Positions 55,824-64,000 of a DNA stretch of 64,000 nt are shown here, piece after piece (the stretch's first letter is position 1; the number at the start of each line of letters is the position of its first letter). Made by a program: the position numbers and the translations under genes. This DNA is from Paraburkholderia unamae (lineage in GTDB: Bacteria; Pseudomonadota; Gammaproteobacteria; Burkholderiales; Burkholderiaceae): the NCBI RefSeq assembly GCF_003268775.1, contig NZ_QLSU01000024.1, forward strand, positions 80,083-144,082, read 5' to 3'. The notes below the pieces were generated by a model that searched no databases, had not been told where the DNA came from, and saw only the letters and a program-made list of their open reading frames with translations.

Positions 55824-57692
55824 ATGCTTAAACGGCCGTTCGATCCGTATCAGCAGCTTCACGCGTATTGCCTGCCCTTTGGTGCGCATCTTGTTGGCGG
55901 GCAGACATCGCATCCGCGTACGCGCTTTCGTTTCTGGGCGCCGTCCCGCGAATGTGTGCAACTCGAGATCCAGGACGCCGGTTGCGCGAAGCCAGAGCTT
56001 ATCGACATGGACGCAAGCGGCGACGGCTGGTTCGAAGCACAAGCAGATGCAGGCGCGGGCGCGTTATATCGGTACCGCCTCGATGAAGGCCTGGCGGTAC
56101 CCGATCCCGTCTCGCGCTTCCAGCCACAAGACGTGCACGGCCCGAGCGAGGTGGTCGACCCGCGCGCATATCGATGGACGAATACCGACTGGCACGGCCG
56201 ACCATGGGAGGAAACGGTGCTTTACGAGTTGCACATCGGCGCGATGGGCGGTTATAGACGTGTCATTACGCGACTGCCAGAGCTCGTGCAACTGCTGGGC
56301 ATCACGGCGATCGAATTGATGCCAGTCAACGACTTCTCGGGCAGGCGCAATTGGGGCTATGACGGCGTGTTGCCTTACGCCCCGGATTCCGCGTATGGCC
56401 GTCCCGAAGCGTTGAAACAGCTCATCGATGCCGCGCACGGTCTTGGCCTGATGGTGTTCCTCGACGTGGTGTATAACCATTTCGGACCGGACGGCAATTA
56501 CCTTCATGCCTACGCGAAGACGTTCTTCCGGGAAGGCGAGAATACACCGTGGGGGCCAGCGATCGACTTCGAACGTCCGCAAGTGCGCGACTTCTTCTTC
56601 GAGAATGCGCTGTACTGGCTAAACGAATATCGCTTCGACGGTCTACGTCTTGATGCCGTTCATGCGATCGACAACGACGCATGGTTGGGCGAACTCGCCG
56701 ACCGGATACGCAGTTCGGTCGAGGCAGACCGTAGTGTGCATCTCGTGCTCGAGAACGAGCGCAACACGGCCAGCCTGCTGGAAAAACACTTCGAAGCGCA
56801 ATGGAACGATGACGCACACAACACGCTGCACGTTTTGTTGACAGGGGAAAATGAAGGCTATTACCGCGCGTATTCGGAAAGGCCGATCGAAAAATTGGCG
56901 CGCGTGCTTTCTGAAGGCTTTGTGTATCAGGGCGATCCGTCGCCCGTTCACGGTGGCACGCCCTGGGGCGAGAGAAGTACGCATCTGCCGCCGACGGCGT
57001 TTGTCATGTTCCTCCAGAACCACGATCAAGTGGGTAATCGTGCAATGGGGGAGCGTCTGCGCTCACTCGCCGACGATGATTCAATTCGCGTAGCTACCTG
57101 TTTGTTGCTTCTTTCGCCACAAATTCCGCTGCTTTTCATGGAGGAGCAGTATGGTTCCAGGCGCCCGTTCCTTTTCTTCACCGACTATCCCGACGAACTT
57201 GCCGACGGGGTTCGCGAAGGGCGGCGGCGCGAATTCGAAAAGTTCTCAGCCTTCGCCGATGAAAAGCGCCGTGCGCAGATTCCCGATCCGAACAATAGGC
57301 ATACATTCGAACTTTCATCTTCCCATGGGGTAGACGAATATGAAAGTGATCGCCTCGACTGGTTGTATTTTTACCGATCGGTCCTCACCGTTCGCGCACA
57401 GCTCATTACCCCGCGACTGAAAAGCGCGAGAGCGCTCGGCGCTGATGTGCTAGGCGAAAAAGCCTTGATCGCCGGCTGGAGACTGGGCGATGGCGAAACG
57501 CTCAGAATCGCTTTCAATTTCGGCGCTGCACCAGTTGCGCTCGCCAATGAAGCACGCGGCAAAGTCATTTTCGAGATGCCGACTCGTATAGACGCCAACG
57601 AGACGAAAGGTGAGTTGAGTGGTCGCTCGTTCGTCGCATGGCTTACCGGTGACGTAGATATGAGCGTGCTCCCCAGACAGCGTATCGAGTGA
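55824..57692 (+). CDS. treZ: malto-oligosyltrehalose trehalohydrolase
   Basis: A 622-residue GH13 enzyme that releases trehalose from maltooligosyl-trehalose. The N-terminal CBM-like domain has HPRTRFRFWAPSRECVQLEI. The barrel shows WEETVLYELHIGAMGG, LMPVNDFSGRRNWGYDGVLPYAPDSAYG, FLDVVYNHFGPDGNYLHAYA, the nucleophile YRFDGLRLDAVHAI, the acid/base HLVLENERN and FLQNHDQVGNRAMGERL. The ATG at 55824 has only a weak ribosome site. The partner treY and glycogen genes are not in the window, although they usually adjoin. Confidence 0.92.
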   Translation: MLKRPFDPYQQLHAYCLPFGAHLVGGQTSHPRTRFRFWAPSRECVQLEIQDAGCAKPELIDMDASGDGWFEAQADAGAGALYRYRLDEGLAVPDPVSRFQPQDVHGPSEVVDPRAYRWTNTDWHGRPWEETVLYELHIGAMGGYRRVITRLPELVQLLGITAIELMPVNDFSGRRNWGYDGVLPYAPDSAYGRPEALKQLIDAAHGLGLMVFLDVVYNHFGPDGNYLHAYAKTFFREGENTPWGPAIDFERPQVRDFFFENALYWLNEYRFDGLRLDAVHAIDNDAWLGELADRIRSSVEADRSVHLVLENERNTASLLEKHFEAQWNDDAHNTLHVLLTGENEGYYRAYSERPIEKLARVLSEGFVYQGDPSPVHGGTPWGERSTHLPPTAFVMFLQNHDQVGNRAMGERLRSLADDDSIRVATCLLLLSPQIPLLFMEEQYGSRRPFLFFTDYPDELADGVREGRRREFEKFSAFADEKRRAQIPDPNNRHTFELSSSHGVDEYESDRLDWLYFYRSVLTVRAQLITPRLKSARALGADVLGEKALIAGWRLGDGETLRIAFNFGAAPVALANEARGKVIFEMPTRIDANETKGELSGRSFVAWLTGDVDMSVLPRQRIE

Positions 57693-58743
57693 AAGCGGTC
57701 GAAAGCGCGCCATTCGGCGTGCTATAGGACTTTTCTGAAGTAACTACTGCGAGTCCCTTTTTTGCACCTAACCGTCTAACCACTTCTTCTCCACCCAATC
57801 GGACATCGCTTTGCGCCAGCGCGTGAAAGCTATCAGAAAGAACGGCCTCGAAGATTCAAATACGCATCCACGTTGGGGCTCGGGCACGGCAGCGTCTGAA
57901 TTGTAAGCGGACGGTCACCGCTAACCCGCGGCGAAGACGTGGCGCATTTGGCTGGCTTTGGCCTGAGCTCGTTCGTTACATGGCTGGCAACGAGCCACAT
58001 ATGTTACCAATCGTGCGGCGGCGTAGGGATATCTTTGATTGTCGTGGAGTTTTCCAGTTAGAACGCGTTAGGACTGTAGCGACTTTGCCTTTCGGCCCTC
58101 TATAGATTTTCTTCCTAATCGGAGACCTGCTGACCGCCAGGAGTGTGGGAGCGGTCCCCGCAGCCCTTGATCTGAGGGACGCAGACATAGTTCGCGTCAG
58201 TAGCTGCGCAATTGCAGCATCGGACACCCGAAAGGTTGCGAACCTCAGGAGAAGCCCGGTACGGCGCTCGGCGATCCGGCGATAGCCCTTGGCGCTGCGG
58301 CGAAGGCGCTATGTGGTGAATCCAGGTAGCTCGCCGCCGATGCTGCCGACGGTAGCGCACTTTACGAGCGCTCAGTCGCGCTAGCACCATAGCGCCCCGA
58401 GGGCGGCAGTAACGCCCAGGGAGTTGAAAAAACTCGAGGGCCTGTTCCGCACCGGCCCGGTAGCGGCCTGCGCGCAACGTTACTCGACGAAATGTGGCGC
58501 CCCGAACGACTCAGCGCTCGTGCGGTCACGATCAGGCGCCGCGCAATCCTTGAGTACGCAAGTCAGCTACGCGCTTTCGATGGGTGTTTTCCTGCCGATC
58601 TCGCAAGGCTCGAGCGCTACTGGCACGTGACCCGCGCATAGCGAAAGCACCGTGTTCATGTAGCTCGGCAATTCATGCAGTGCGCTGAGAACAAGCGATG
58701 GGGTGCTGCGAACTCACCCTGTACGATCAAAGGAGACAGCATT
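57693..58743. other. 1.05-kb stretch without supported genes
   Basis: Both strands carry only short Arg-rich frames. No tRNA, IS or phage signature is evident. Confidence 0.45.
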
Positions 58744-59268
58744 ATGGCGAACAAGGTGCCGAAAACTCACGACGCAGGTGCACCGAACTTGACGCCCCCT
58801 ACCGACATCGGAGCGGAGGCTCGCAAAGCGGTATTGAGTGGGCTCACCACGCTTCTAGCCGATGTCTTTACGTTACTTGTCAACACCAAGAATTTTCACT
58901 GGCACGTGAGTGGACCGCATTTCCGGGACTATCATCTGCTGCTCGACGACTAGGCGGCCCTGGTTTTTGTGGTGGTCGATCCCGTCGCTGGGCGGGCGCG
59001 CAAGCTCGGCGGCAAAACGCTGCGCTCGGTGGGTCAGATCGCGTCCCTCAAGCGCTTTTCCGACAACAGTGATGCGTTTGTGGCGTCCGAGGCAATGCTC
59101 GACGAACTGCGTCACGATAATGAACCGCTCGTGAGATTCATGCGCGAACCCCATCAACTCTGTGACGAAAACGAGGACGTGGCGACGGCAAGCCTGATCG
59201 AGAGCTCGATCGATCAAACCGAGGAGCGTGTGTGGTTTCTGTTTGAAACGACCCGCCAAACTCGCTGA
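58744..59268 (+). pseudogene. dps: Dps family protein (copy 2), interrupted by an in-frame TAG
   Basis: From ATG 58744 the frame gives 69 residues ending KNFHWHVSGPHFRDYHLLLDD and then TAG at 58951-58953, where copy 1 has CAA (Gln). After the stop the same frame continues with VVDPVAGRARKLGGKTLRSVGQIASLKRF to a normal C-terminus at 59268. A single base change (CAG to TAG) explains it. The ferroxidase helix is kept but the product would lack half of the four-helix bundle. Confidence 0.85.
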
Positions 59269-59275
59269 TACCCGA

Positions 59276-60547
59276 TCAATTCGCCCCCGTTGCGTAGCGC
59301 CGGCAATGCTCAAGATATCCAGCTTCATGGCTGCTCACCAATTGGACGATGCTCGTCCAGAGCCACAACGGCGCATCGATTGACTTCGATCGGCCGCTGC
59401 GGAGTTCGCCGAGCCACCTGCGTCGAGTCGTCGGATCCATCTGGCGGGCGTGGGCCTTGCCGACCACCGCAGCGAGGTAGAACGCGACTCTACGCGCTTC
59501 TTCCTTGTTGAGTTCTTCGATCTCGAGCTTGAGATCCTGCGGGAGCAGTTCGCGAATCACGACAGCCCGATCGAGCATGCGTGCCGCGCGCATCCGCTCG
59601 CCAAGAAAGGGGGAGAGATGACGGGCGCCTTCCACCACACGCTCCGCATTGTCACGAGGCATCGACGCGTCTTCGTACCGCGGCGCGGCGGCCTTGACGC
59701 CTTCCTTGATATCCATGAGGCAGAGATCGTCGCCTTCGATCACACCGCCGTCCACGTCGAGCAGCACGGCGTACCGAAGCCGGCCGAGCGAACTGCAGCC
59801 CTTGACCCAGTACGCCGCGTCGAGCACCTTGACCTTCCCCGCATCATTGCGACCGCTCAGGCCGGTGGGCAGACTCGAAATGGCACCGTCGCGAAAGAGC
59901 GCGTCGATCGCCTTGCATTCTGCCTGGCTGAGTGGCCAGAAACGCTTGCCCAAGGGAATCGTCGGCTCCAGATCCTCGATCCGCTCCTGGGCGAGGTGTT
60001 GCCATGAGCGGCGAACAGCCATCTTCATCGCTAGGTGGACAGCCTCGGGACGCTCGGGTAGCCGCGGTTTCCGGTGCTTGGCCTCGAACGCCGATTCATA
60101 GCCGGCGGCGAGCGCTTCGAGCATGTGTACGATCGTGAGACCGGACAGCGACGAGCCACGCGCCGCAGTCGCGAGAGACAGGCCAAGGCGGATCATGTCG
60201 TGCGCCGGATTGCCAATTACGGTCTGATCGAGATCGCGGATATGGACTTCGACCTTGCCGTCCTGGTTCGCAATGGGCCCAAGATTGCCGGTATGGCAGT
60301 CGCCGCAAATCCAGATCGCTGGTCCGTGCGGCAGTGAGTCGCCGTTCGCCTCTACGATCCATTCATAAAACTGTGCGGTGTTGCCCCGAACATAAGCGTG
60401 GGGCGATCGCGCCATTTTTAGACGGCGCTGCTCAGTAAGGATAGACGCCCGTCCGGCTGGCCTGGGCAACGGCTTCGACCGCGTGGCACGCACAGGATTC
60501 TTCGGCTTCTCTTCCTTCGCTTGCCTTTTCTTCTTCTGGTTGGACAT
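59276..60547 (-). CDS. DUF2252 family protein
   Basis: A 423-residue kinase-like-fold protein. Characteristic are KMARSPHAYVRGNTAQFYEWI, IWICGDCHTGNLGPIANQDGKVEVHIRDLDQTVIGNPAHDMIRL (the catalytic-loop-like CGD.H..N), YAVLLDVDGGVIEGDDLCLMDIKEGVKAAAP and VVGKAHARQMD. The N-terminus is strongly basic (KKKRQAKEEKPKNPVRATRSK). The substrate is unknown; the fold is that of aminoglycoside-phosphotransferase-like enzymes. It converges with dps copy 2. Confidence 0.85.
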   Translation of the reverse strand: MSNQKKKRQAKEEKPKNPVRATRSKPLPRPAGRASILTEQRRLKMARSPHAYVRGNTAQFYEWIVEANGDSLPHGPAIWICGDCHTGNLGPIANQDGKVEVHIRDLDQTVIGNPAHDMIRLGLSLATAARGSSLSGLTIVHMLEALAAGYESAFEAKHRKPRLPERPEAVHLAMKMAVRRSWQHLAQERIEDLEPTIPLGKRFWPLSQAECKAIDALFRDGAISSLPTGLSGRNDAGKVKVLDAAYWVKGCSSLGRLRYAVLLDVDGGVIEGDDLCLMDIKEGVKAAAPRYEDASMPRDNAERVVEGARHLSPFLGERMRAARMLDRAVVIRELLPQDLKLEIEELNKEEARRVAFYLAAVVGKAHARQMDPTTRRRWLGELRSGRSKSIDAPLWLWTSIVQLVSSHEAGYLEHCRRYATGAN

Positions 60548-60770
60548 GCGCGCTATCTCCTGGGCTCATTGAGTCTTATGCGGGCTTGAGTCTCCATGCG
60601 CCAGCATTCGCGGTTCAATTAGGGAAATCTGTGCAATCGGTTTGGTTGGCCGTTGCATGGAGTTTCGAGCGCCGAAGCCACAAATGCAAATGGGCTGGAC
60701 GCTGCCCCAACAACGGCCTGGAAGAGGGCCGCCGGGGGCATCGGCCCGGCGTGCGCTCCGACAGCGAAGA

Positions 60771-61223
60771 TTACGGCAGATCGCGCATGGGTGGCTCGAC
60801 CGCAGATTGCCAGTAGGGCGCACGGTTGTAGTACTGATGCAGCTCGCTGCCCCAGGCCTGATCGGTCATAGACGGCCAGTGGTCCTTGTCGAATCCGGGG
60901 TCGTCTTTGATGCGCTGCGCGCTTACATCAACGCGGAAGCATTTCTCGACTGTGTCGAGCGTCAGCGCGCTCCACGGGATGGCATGCAGATGATCGCCGA
61001 TGCCGAGAAAGCCGCCTTGTGCGAGCACGGCATATGCCACGCGCCCGCTACGCACGTCGAGCATGATGTCCGAGATCTTGCCCACATGCTCGCCATCGGC
61101 GGAAACGACTTTGTTGCCGTCGAGAGTTGCGGCAGCCATGATTTCGGGGCCCGGACCTTCTCCCGTACCGCCGCCGATGATGCGTGCGCCGCCCGTGGGC
61201 GCTTGAGGATTCATCATGGTCAT
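60771..61223 (-). CDS. PRC-barrel domain protein (copy 2)
   Basis: 150 residues from about ATG 61223 (a second ATG follows two codons later). ARIIGGGTGEGPGPEIMAAATLDGNKVVSADGEHVGKISDIMLDV and the tail CFRVDVSAQRIKDDPGFDKDHW match copy 1 almost residue for residue. In this locus the order relative to dps and the membrane protein is altered: dps, DUF2252, PRC, hydrophobic peptide, membrane protein. This copy is intact. Confidence 0.85.
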   Translation of the reverse strand: MTMMNPQAPTGGARIIGGGTGEGPGPEIMAAATLDGNKVVSADGEHVGKISDIMLDVRSGRVAYAVLAQGGFLGIGDHLHAIPWSALTLDTVEKCFRVDVSAQRIKDDPGFDKDHWPSMTDQAWGSELHQYYNRAPYWQSAVEPPMRDLP

Positions 61224-61448
61224 GATCGACTCCTTTGAACGTGAGCACTCGCTGGCGCATTTGCCGTGCCGCTTCAGGCGTGAGGAAAGCATCGATGCAT
61301 TTTATGCATGAGCGACGGTGAGGGCCGGTAACGCCGGGGAAATTGATTTCGACTTGCCCATACGCGACACCCTCGGCATGCGAGTTGCGCTTTGCGGATT
61401 GAGTGCCGCGCTATTGCTGCGCGGCCAATCGAACGCCAGGAGGCCAGC

Positions 61449-61625
61449 ATGCAGAAGCGCACTCAAGCCAACTCAAAGGGAGTGCTGCATGGCACGCCTC
61501 CCGCTGATACGCAGCAGGCCGAACGCGACGCACGGGAAAAAAGCAAACACGAGCGGTCTGAAAATGAATTGCCCTCGACTCAAGACAAGAATCCGATTCC
61601 TCCCGGCACAACGCGTTCCAGCTGA
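61449..61625 (+). CDS. 58-residue hydrophilic peptide
   Basis: ATG 61449 follows AGGAGGCC. The product is charged and probably disordered (MQKRTQANSKG, DAREKSKHERSENELPSTQDKN). The good ribosome site supports it. No family is known. Confidence 0.45.
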   Translation: MQKRTQANSKGVLHGTPPADTQQAERDAREKSKHERSENELPSTQDKNPIPPGTTRSS

Positions 61626-61840
61626 AATGTGTGAAAGGCGCACCAGTGGCCGTCTGTGTAGTCCCACAGCAGAAGTAGAGTGCACCGAAAGGCCGATCGT
61701 CACAGGGAGGGCACCCGATTGCGTGAATCTCATGTGACTTTCCGGTTAGTCGAAGGCACATCGTGCCCGGCCCTCTGCGCCCTCTGCGGGCGAGCAGACC
61801 GACTTCACGTGATCCTCAACGCTTGTCACACCTTTGGGGT

Positions 61841-61915
61841 TCAGTGCCAGAAAAGCGCGATGAGAATGATGATCGGAATAGGGACACCGAGCATATAAAG
61901 AAGTATTGAGCGCAT
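61841..61915 (-). CDS. 24-residue hydrophobic membrane peptide (copy 2)
   Basis: ATG 61915 has GAGGAGG directly upstream. The peptide begins MRSILL and ends GVPIPIIILIALFWH, differing from copy 1 at only a few positions. It lies 43 bases after the membrane protein gene on the same strand, as in copy 1, so the two genes form a conserved pair. Confidence 0.68.
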   Translation of the reverse strand: MRSILLYMLGVPIPIIILIALFWH

Positions 61916-61958
61916 GTCTGCCTCCTCACAATTCAAGGTACGAGTGAATAAGATGCCG

Positions 61959-62900
61959 TCAGAGTTCGCGCATCCGGCCGCCGACCGTCGCCATGAGACT
62001 GGCGACGAATGCGCCCATGAGCAAGGAAATAAACAGCCACAGCGTCACATGGACAGTTGCTTTTCGGGCAGCTTCCACAGTGGCGCGCGCGGCGTTTTCC
62101 TCGGCGCTGGCGTGTTCCTCCAAGCGCGCCCAGGTGGTTGCGACACGCGCATGCGCATCTGCCGGCGCGAGCCCGGTTCTTTGAACCACGATGCGCGCCA
62201 CGTAGTCGCTGTCCTCGGGCGAAAGCGGGCCGCCTGCTGGAAGGCTGTTAAGAAAAATGCGCGCAATTTCCTGCTTTTGCGCCGCTGTGGCGAAGAACTG
62301 GTCCTGACTTTGGGTGTTGGATTCAGTAGCGCCAGCAGCGGGGCGGAGCATGCCGTCGATCAGATAGCCCATGGGCCAGCTAGCATAGGCGGAGAGGGCG
62401 TTACCGCGGTTGACAAGCCCGCCTGTTTCGTTTGTCCTCCGAGAGGCGCTTTGCACGCCTGCGCTCACGCCTTCCCCGGCAAGCCCCGAAATAGCCGAAG
62501 TCAGGAACGCGGCGGAAAGGAGCGTGGCGAGCGCCCATGCAAGAAAGCCGTGCGCGGTGTCGCGAAAGTGGGTTTCGTCGGTCCCAATGCTGGGCCAATG
62601 CCGGCGCAGCCGCCCCGCGAGATAGCCACCGAGACCGGCGGCCAGGACCTGTGTCACGCATATCCAGATGATGGCCGCAACGCCGAATGTCTTCGCATGC
62701 GTGCCGCTGCCCGGCCATGGTGATAGCGACGAGAGGCCGAGACCGGTACCGAGCGTTAGCAGGATTAGGGAGAACGCCGCCATGCCGACCGCGCCCGCCA
62801 CGATAGCGCTCCAGGAAACGGCGGCGCGGACGTGTCCGTATGACTGATCTGCGGCGCGTGCCTCAGCGTAGCCAGCCTTCGGTCGATCGGATTCTTCCAT
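61959..62900 (-). CDS. four-TM membrane protein of unknown function (copy 2, intact)
   Basis: 313 residues from ATG 62900 behind GAGGAGGAAAG. Membrane segments: AAVSWSAIVAGAVGMAAFSLILLTL, TFGVAAIIWICVTQVLAAGLGGYLAG, HGFLAWALATLLSAAFLTSAI and, after a soluble region of about 110 residues with EIARIFLNSLPAGGPLSPEDSDYVARIVVQRTG, the last VTLWLFISLLMGAFVASLMATV. Gly-rich motifs (LGTGLGLSSLSPWPG) are conserved with copy 1. The long loop should lie on one side of the inner membrane. No enzyme motif. Confidence 0.75.
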   Translation of the reverse strand: MEESDRPKAGYAEARAADQSYGHVRAAVSWSAIVAGAVGMAAFSLILLTLGTGLGLSSLSPWPGSGTHAKTFGVAAIIWICVTQVLAAGLGGYLAGRLRRHWPSIGTDETHFRDTAHGFLAWALATLLSAAFLTSAISGLAGEGVSAGVQSASRRTNETGGLVNRGNALSAYASWPMGYLIDGMLRPAAGATESNTQSQDQFFATAAQKQEIARIFLNSLPAGGPLSPEDSDYVARIVVQRTGLAPADAHARVATTWARLEEHASAEENAARATVEAARKATVHVTLWLFISLLMGAFVASLMATVGGRMREL

Positions 62901-63471
62901 GGCGCTTTCCTCCTCACTCGTGGGACTGCGCGCCGTTGAGCCAGCCACAGTCGCATGTCGCACAGCAGAAAGCGTGCCGCGCAGCTTTCCGCTCGAAAGA
63001 ACGAGGGGACACGGACTGCGAAATCATCTACATGATCGAAAGCACCTCGGCGTTGAGTGCCATTCCGCCTTTTCTCTTCGTTTCTGGTGACCAAATTGGA
63101 GCAGGATGGGGAGTTCGATGACCGCCTCTCCGTCGTCACGTGTCGATAGTCGCCTGCACCCGGAATTGCTCGCTGCGCTCCTCGACAAGCCTTTCCCGCG
63201 ACACGGGTATTCGAAATGCTAGCCCTGGGCGCGGCAGGGCTCTGCAACAGGGTGCGCTGTCGGACACCACGAGACAGCGAAGAAGCAGAAGGCAGCAACG
63301 CCGCGGCGAGCAAACCTGCTAGCCAATGGTCGGCGATCGCGATAGCCGTATGCCCAGACGCGATGTGCATCGTTTTCCCAGGAACGGCGATTGCTACTGT
63401 CCGCACGAGCTCGGGCTTCTCTGCATGCGAGTGATCGTAGCTTAGCCAGGTGGTTGACTTCTGGAGATCCC
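62901..63471. other. gap, no supported gene
   Basis: A 34-codon plus frame at 63119 and other short frames lack signatures. Promoters for the flanking genes are expected here. Confidence 0.4.
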
Positions 63472-63681
63472 ATGACTTCCGCCTTCGTTGTGGCCAGTGG
63501 TACGGTAAGCCCGATTCTCCACGTGTTTGAACAGGAGGGTGGCTGGCATTGGGGCATCACCTTGCCACGATCAGGGCGCGGCGGGTTCAGGATCGTTGCG
63601 TATAGTGATCGGACGTTTGCGAATGAGACCGAGGCACGCGATGACGGCAGCGCTGTCCTGGTTCGAGGCGAATTCCGTTGA
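63472..63681 (+). CDS. small hypothetical protein
   Basis: 69 residues from ATG 63472 behind CTGGAGATC. A predicted beta-rich small domain: SPILHVFEQEGGWHWGITLPRSGRGGFRIVAYSDRTFANETEARDDGSAVLV. It resembles the many short Burkholderia proteins of about 70-90 residues with a strand-rich core and a terminal helix. No function is known. A receiver-domain gene follows. Confidence 0.5.
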   Translation: MTSAFVVASGTVSPILHVFEQEGGWHWGITLPRSGRGGFRIVAYSDRTFANETEARDDGSAVLVRGEFR

Positions 63682-63785
63682 CGATAGGCGGAAGGAGAAC
63701 TGGGCGAAGGCCGGTGGGTGTAGCCCTGCACGCGTGCGGCGAGGGCCGCGTTCCGAACCCTTCGCCAACTAACTGACGAGACGCG

Positions 63786-64000
63786 ATGCCACATGTTTTG
63801 ATTGTCGATGACGACGCGGAGACCCGCGAGGCGCTAGCGGCCGTGGTGAGTGAAGACGGGCTGACCACCGCACAGGCGGGTGACCTGCGCGAGGCGCGCA
63901 TCCAGCTCGTGCGGCAAATGCCGGACGTGGTCTTCACCGACCTGAAGCTGCCCGACGGCAGCGGCACCGATCTTTTCCAGGATCTCGACCCGCGCTCGGG
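63786..64000 (+). CDS. response regulator, NtrC-type receiver (cut by window edge)
   Basis: From ATG 63786 the frame reads MPHVLIVDDDAETREALAAVV, then MPDVVFTDLKLPDGSGTDLFQDL, and runs off the window. The acidic pair and the phosphoacceptor Asp are present. The DLKLPDGSG.DLF wording is typical of sigma-54-dependent NtrC-family regulators in Burkholderiaceae stress regions, but the AAA+ domain lies outside the window. Confidence 0.75.
   Translation, partial: MPHVLIVDDDAETREALAAVVSEDGLTTAQAGDLREARIQLVRQMPDVVFTDLKLPDGSGTDLFQDLDPRS

Overview
The window looks like accessory DNA from a Burkholderiaceae bacterium, most likely Paraburkholderia or Caballeronia, on a chromosome arm, chromid or megaplasmid. 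The clues are high GC, a Burkholderia-type trimeric porin, an itaconate/C5-dicarboxylate type catabolic cluster, DUF3309, DUF2934, PRC-barrel and DUF2252 stress genes, and a GT2/methyltransferase/acyl-CoA dehydrogenase group. Many genes outside the central island are visibly broken by frameshifts, nonsense codons or truncation. The region is therefore either decaying accessory DNA or, for some of the frameshifts, imperfect sequence.

Layout. (1) 1-3900: MaoC-type hydratase end, CaiB/BaiF CoA-transferase, HpcH/CitE-type lyase and a frameshifted MFS metabolite:H+ symporter, resembling an itaconate/mesaconate/citramalate degradation operon. (2) 4064-8805: truncated XRE/MmyB-like regulator divergent from a twice-frameshifted SDR/epimerase, then a MarR-isochorismatase-membrane protein-DHA2 efflux operon with a perfect 16-bp palindrome in front of marR. 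(3) 9215-12490: gene remnants (solute-binding protein, TetR tail), a BON-domain secreted protein, a porin, and the 3' end of an indolepyruvate:ferredoxin oxidoreductase gene that stops at the edge of the next region.

(4) About 12491-35100: a roughly 22.6-kb Tn7-like transposon. Its right arm carries tnsA-tnsB-tnsC-tniQ (minus strand, overlapping frames). Both ends carry GCGAAGTAAA-type repeats in inverted orientation. The cargo is a proteostasis/heat-stress island: five full-length Hsp20 genes (two duplicated pairs plus a larger one), groES-groEL, a second decayed groES, an HPF/RaiA-sigma factor fusion, a divergent histidine kinase/receiver pair, a tRNA-Lys, a ParB-like protein, several small unknown proteins and a large tyrosine recombinase. 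Three heat-shock-like promoters in the cargo are followed by 135-136 nt leaders with shared blocks, and each leader can pair its Shine-Dalgarno sequence: a candidate family of RNA thermometers. This island is the most interesting object in the window.

(5) 35487-44752: DUF3309 peptide, a shattered GAF/histidine kinase, small unknown proteins, a divergent Nramp-family transporter, a stand-alone receiver and a PAS-PAS hybrid histidine kinase. (6) 44829-64000: general-stress genes. A set consisting of a PRC-barrel protein, Dps, a 24-residue hydrophobic peptide and a four-TM membrane protein occurs twice (45.4-49.4 kb and 58.7-62.9 kb), and each set has one different broken member. Between and around the two sets lie a GT2, a methyltransferase, an acyl-CoA dehydrogenase-like protein, an SDR, a ku pseudogene, DUF2934, a lone treZ and DUF2252. 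The window ends inside an NtrC-type response regulator.

All calls come from reading the sequence and translations; no database search was run.
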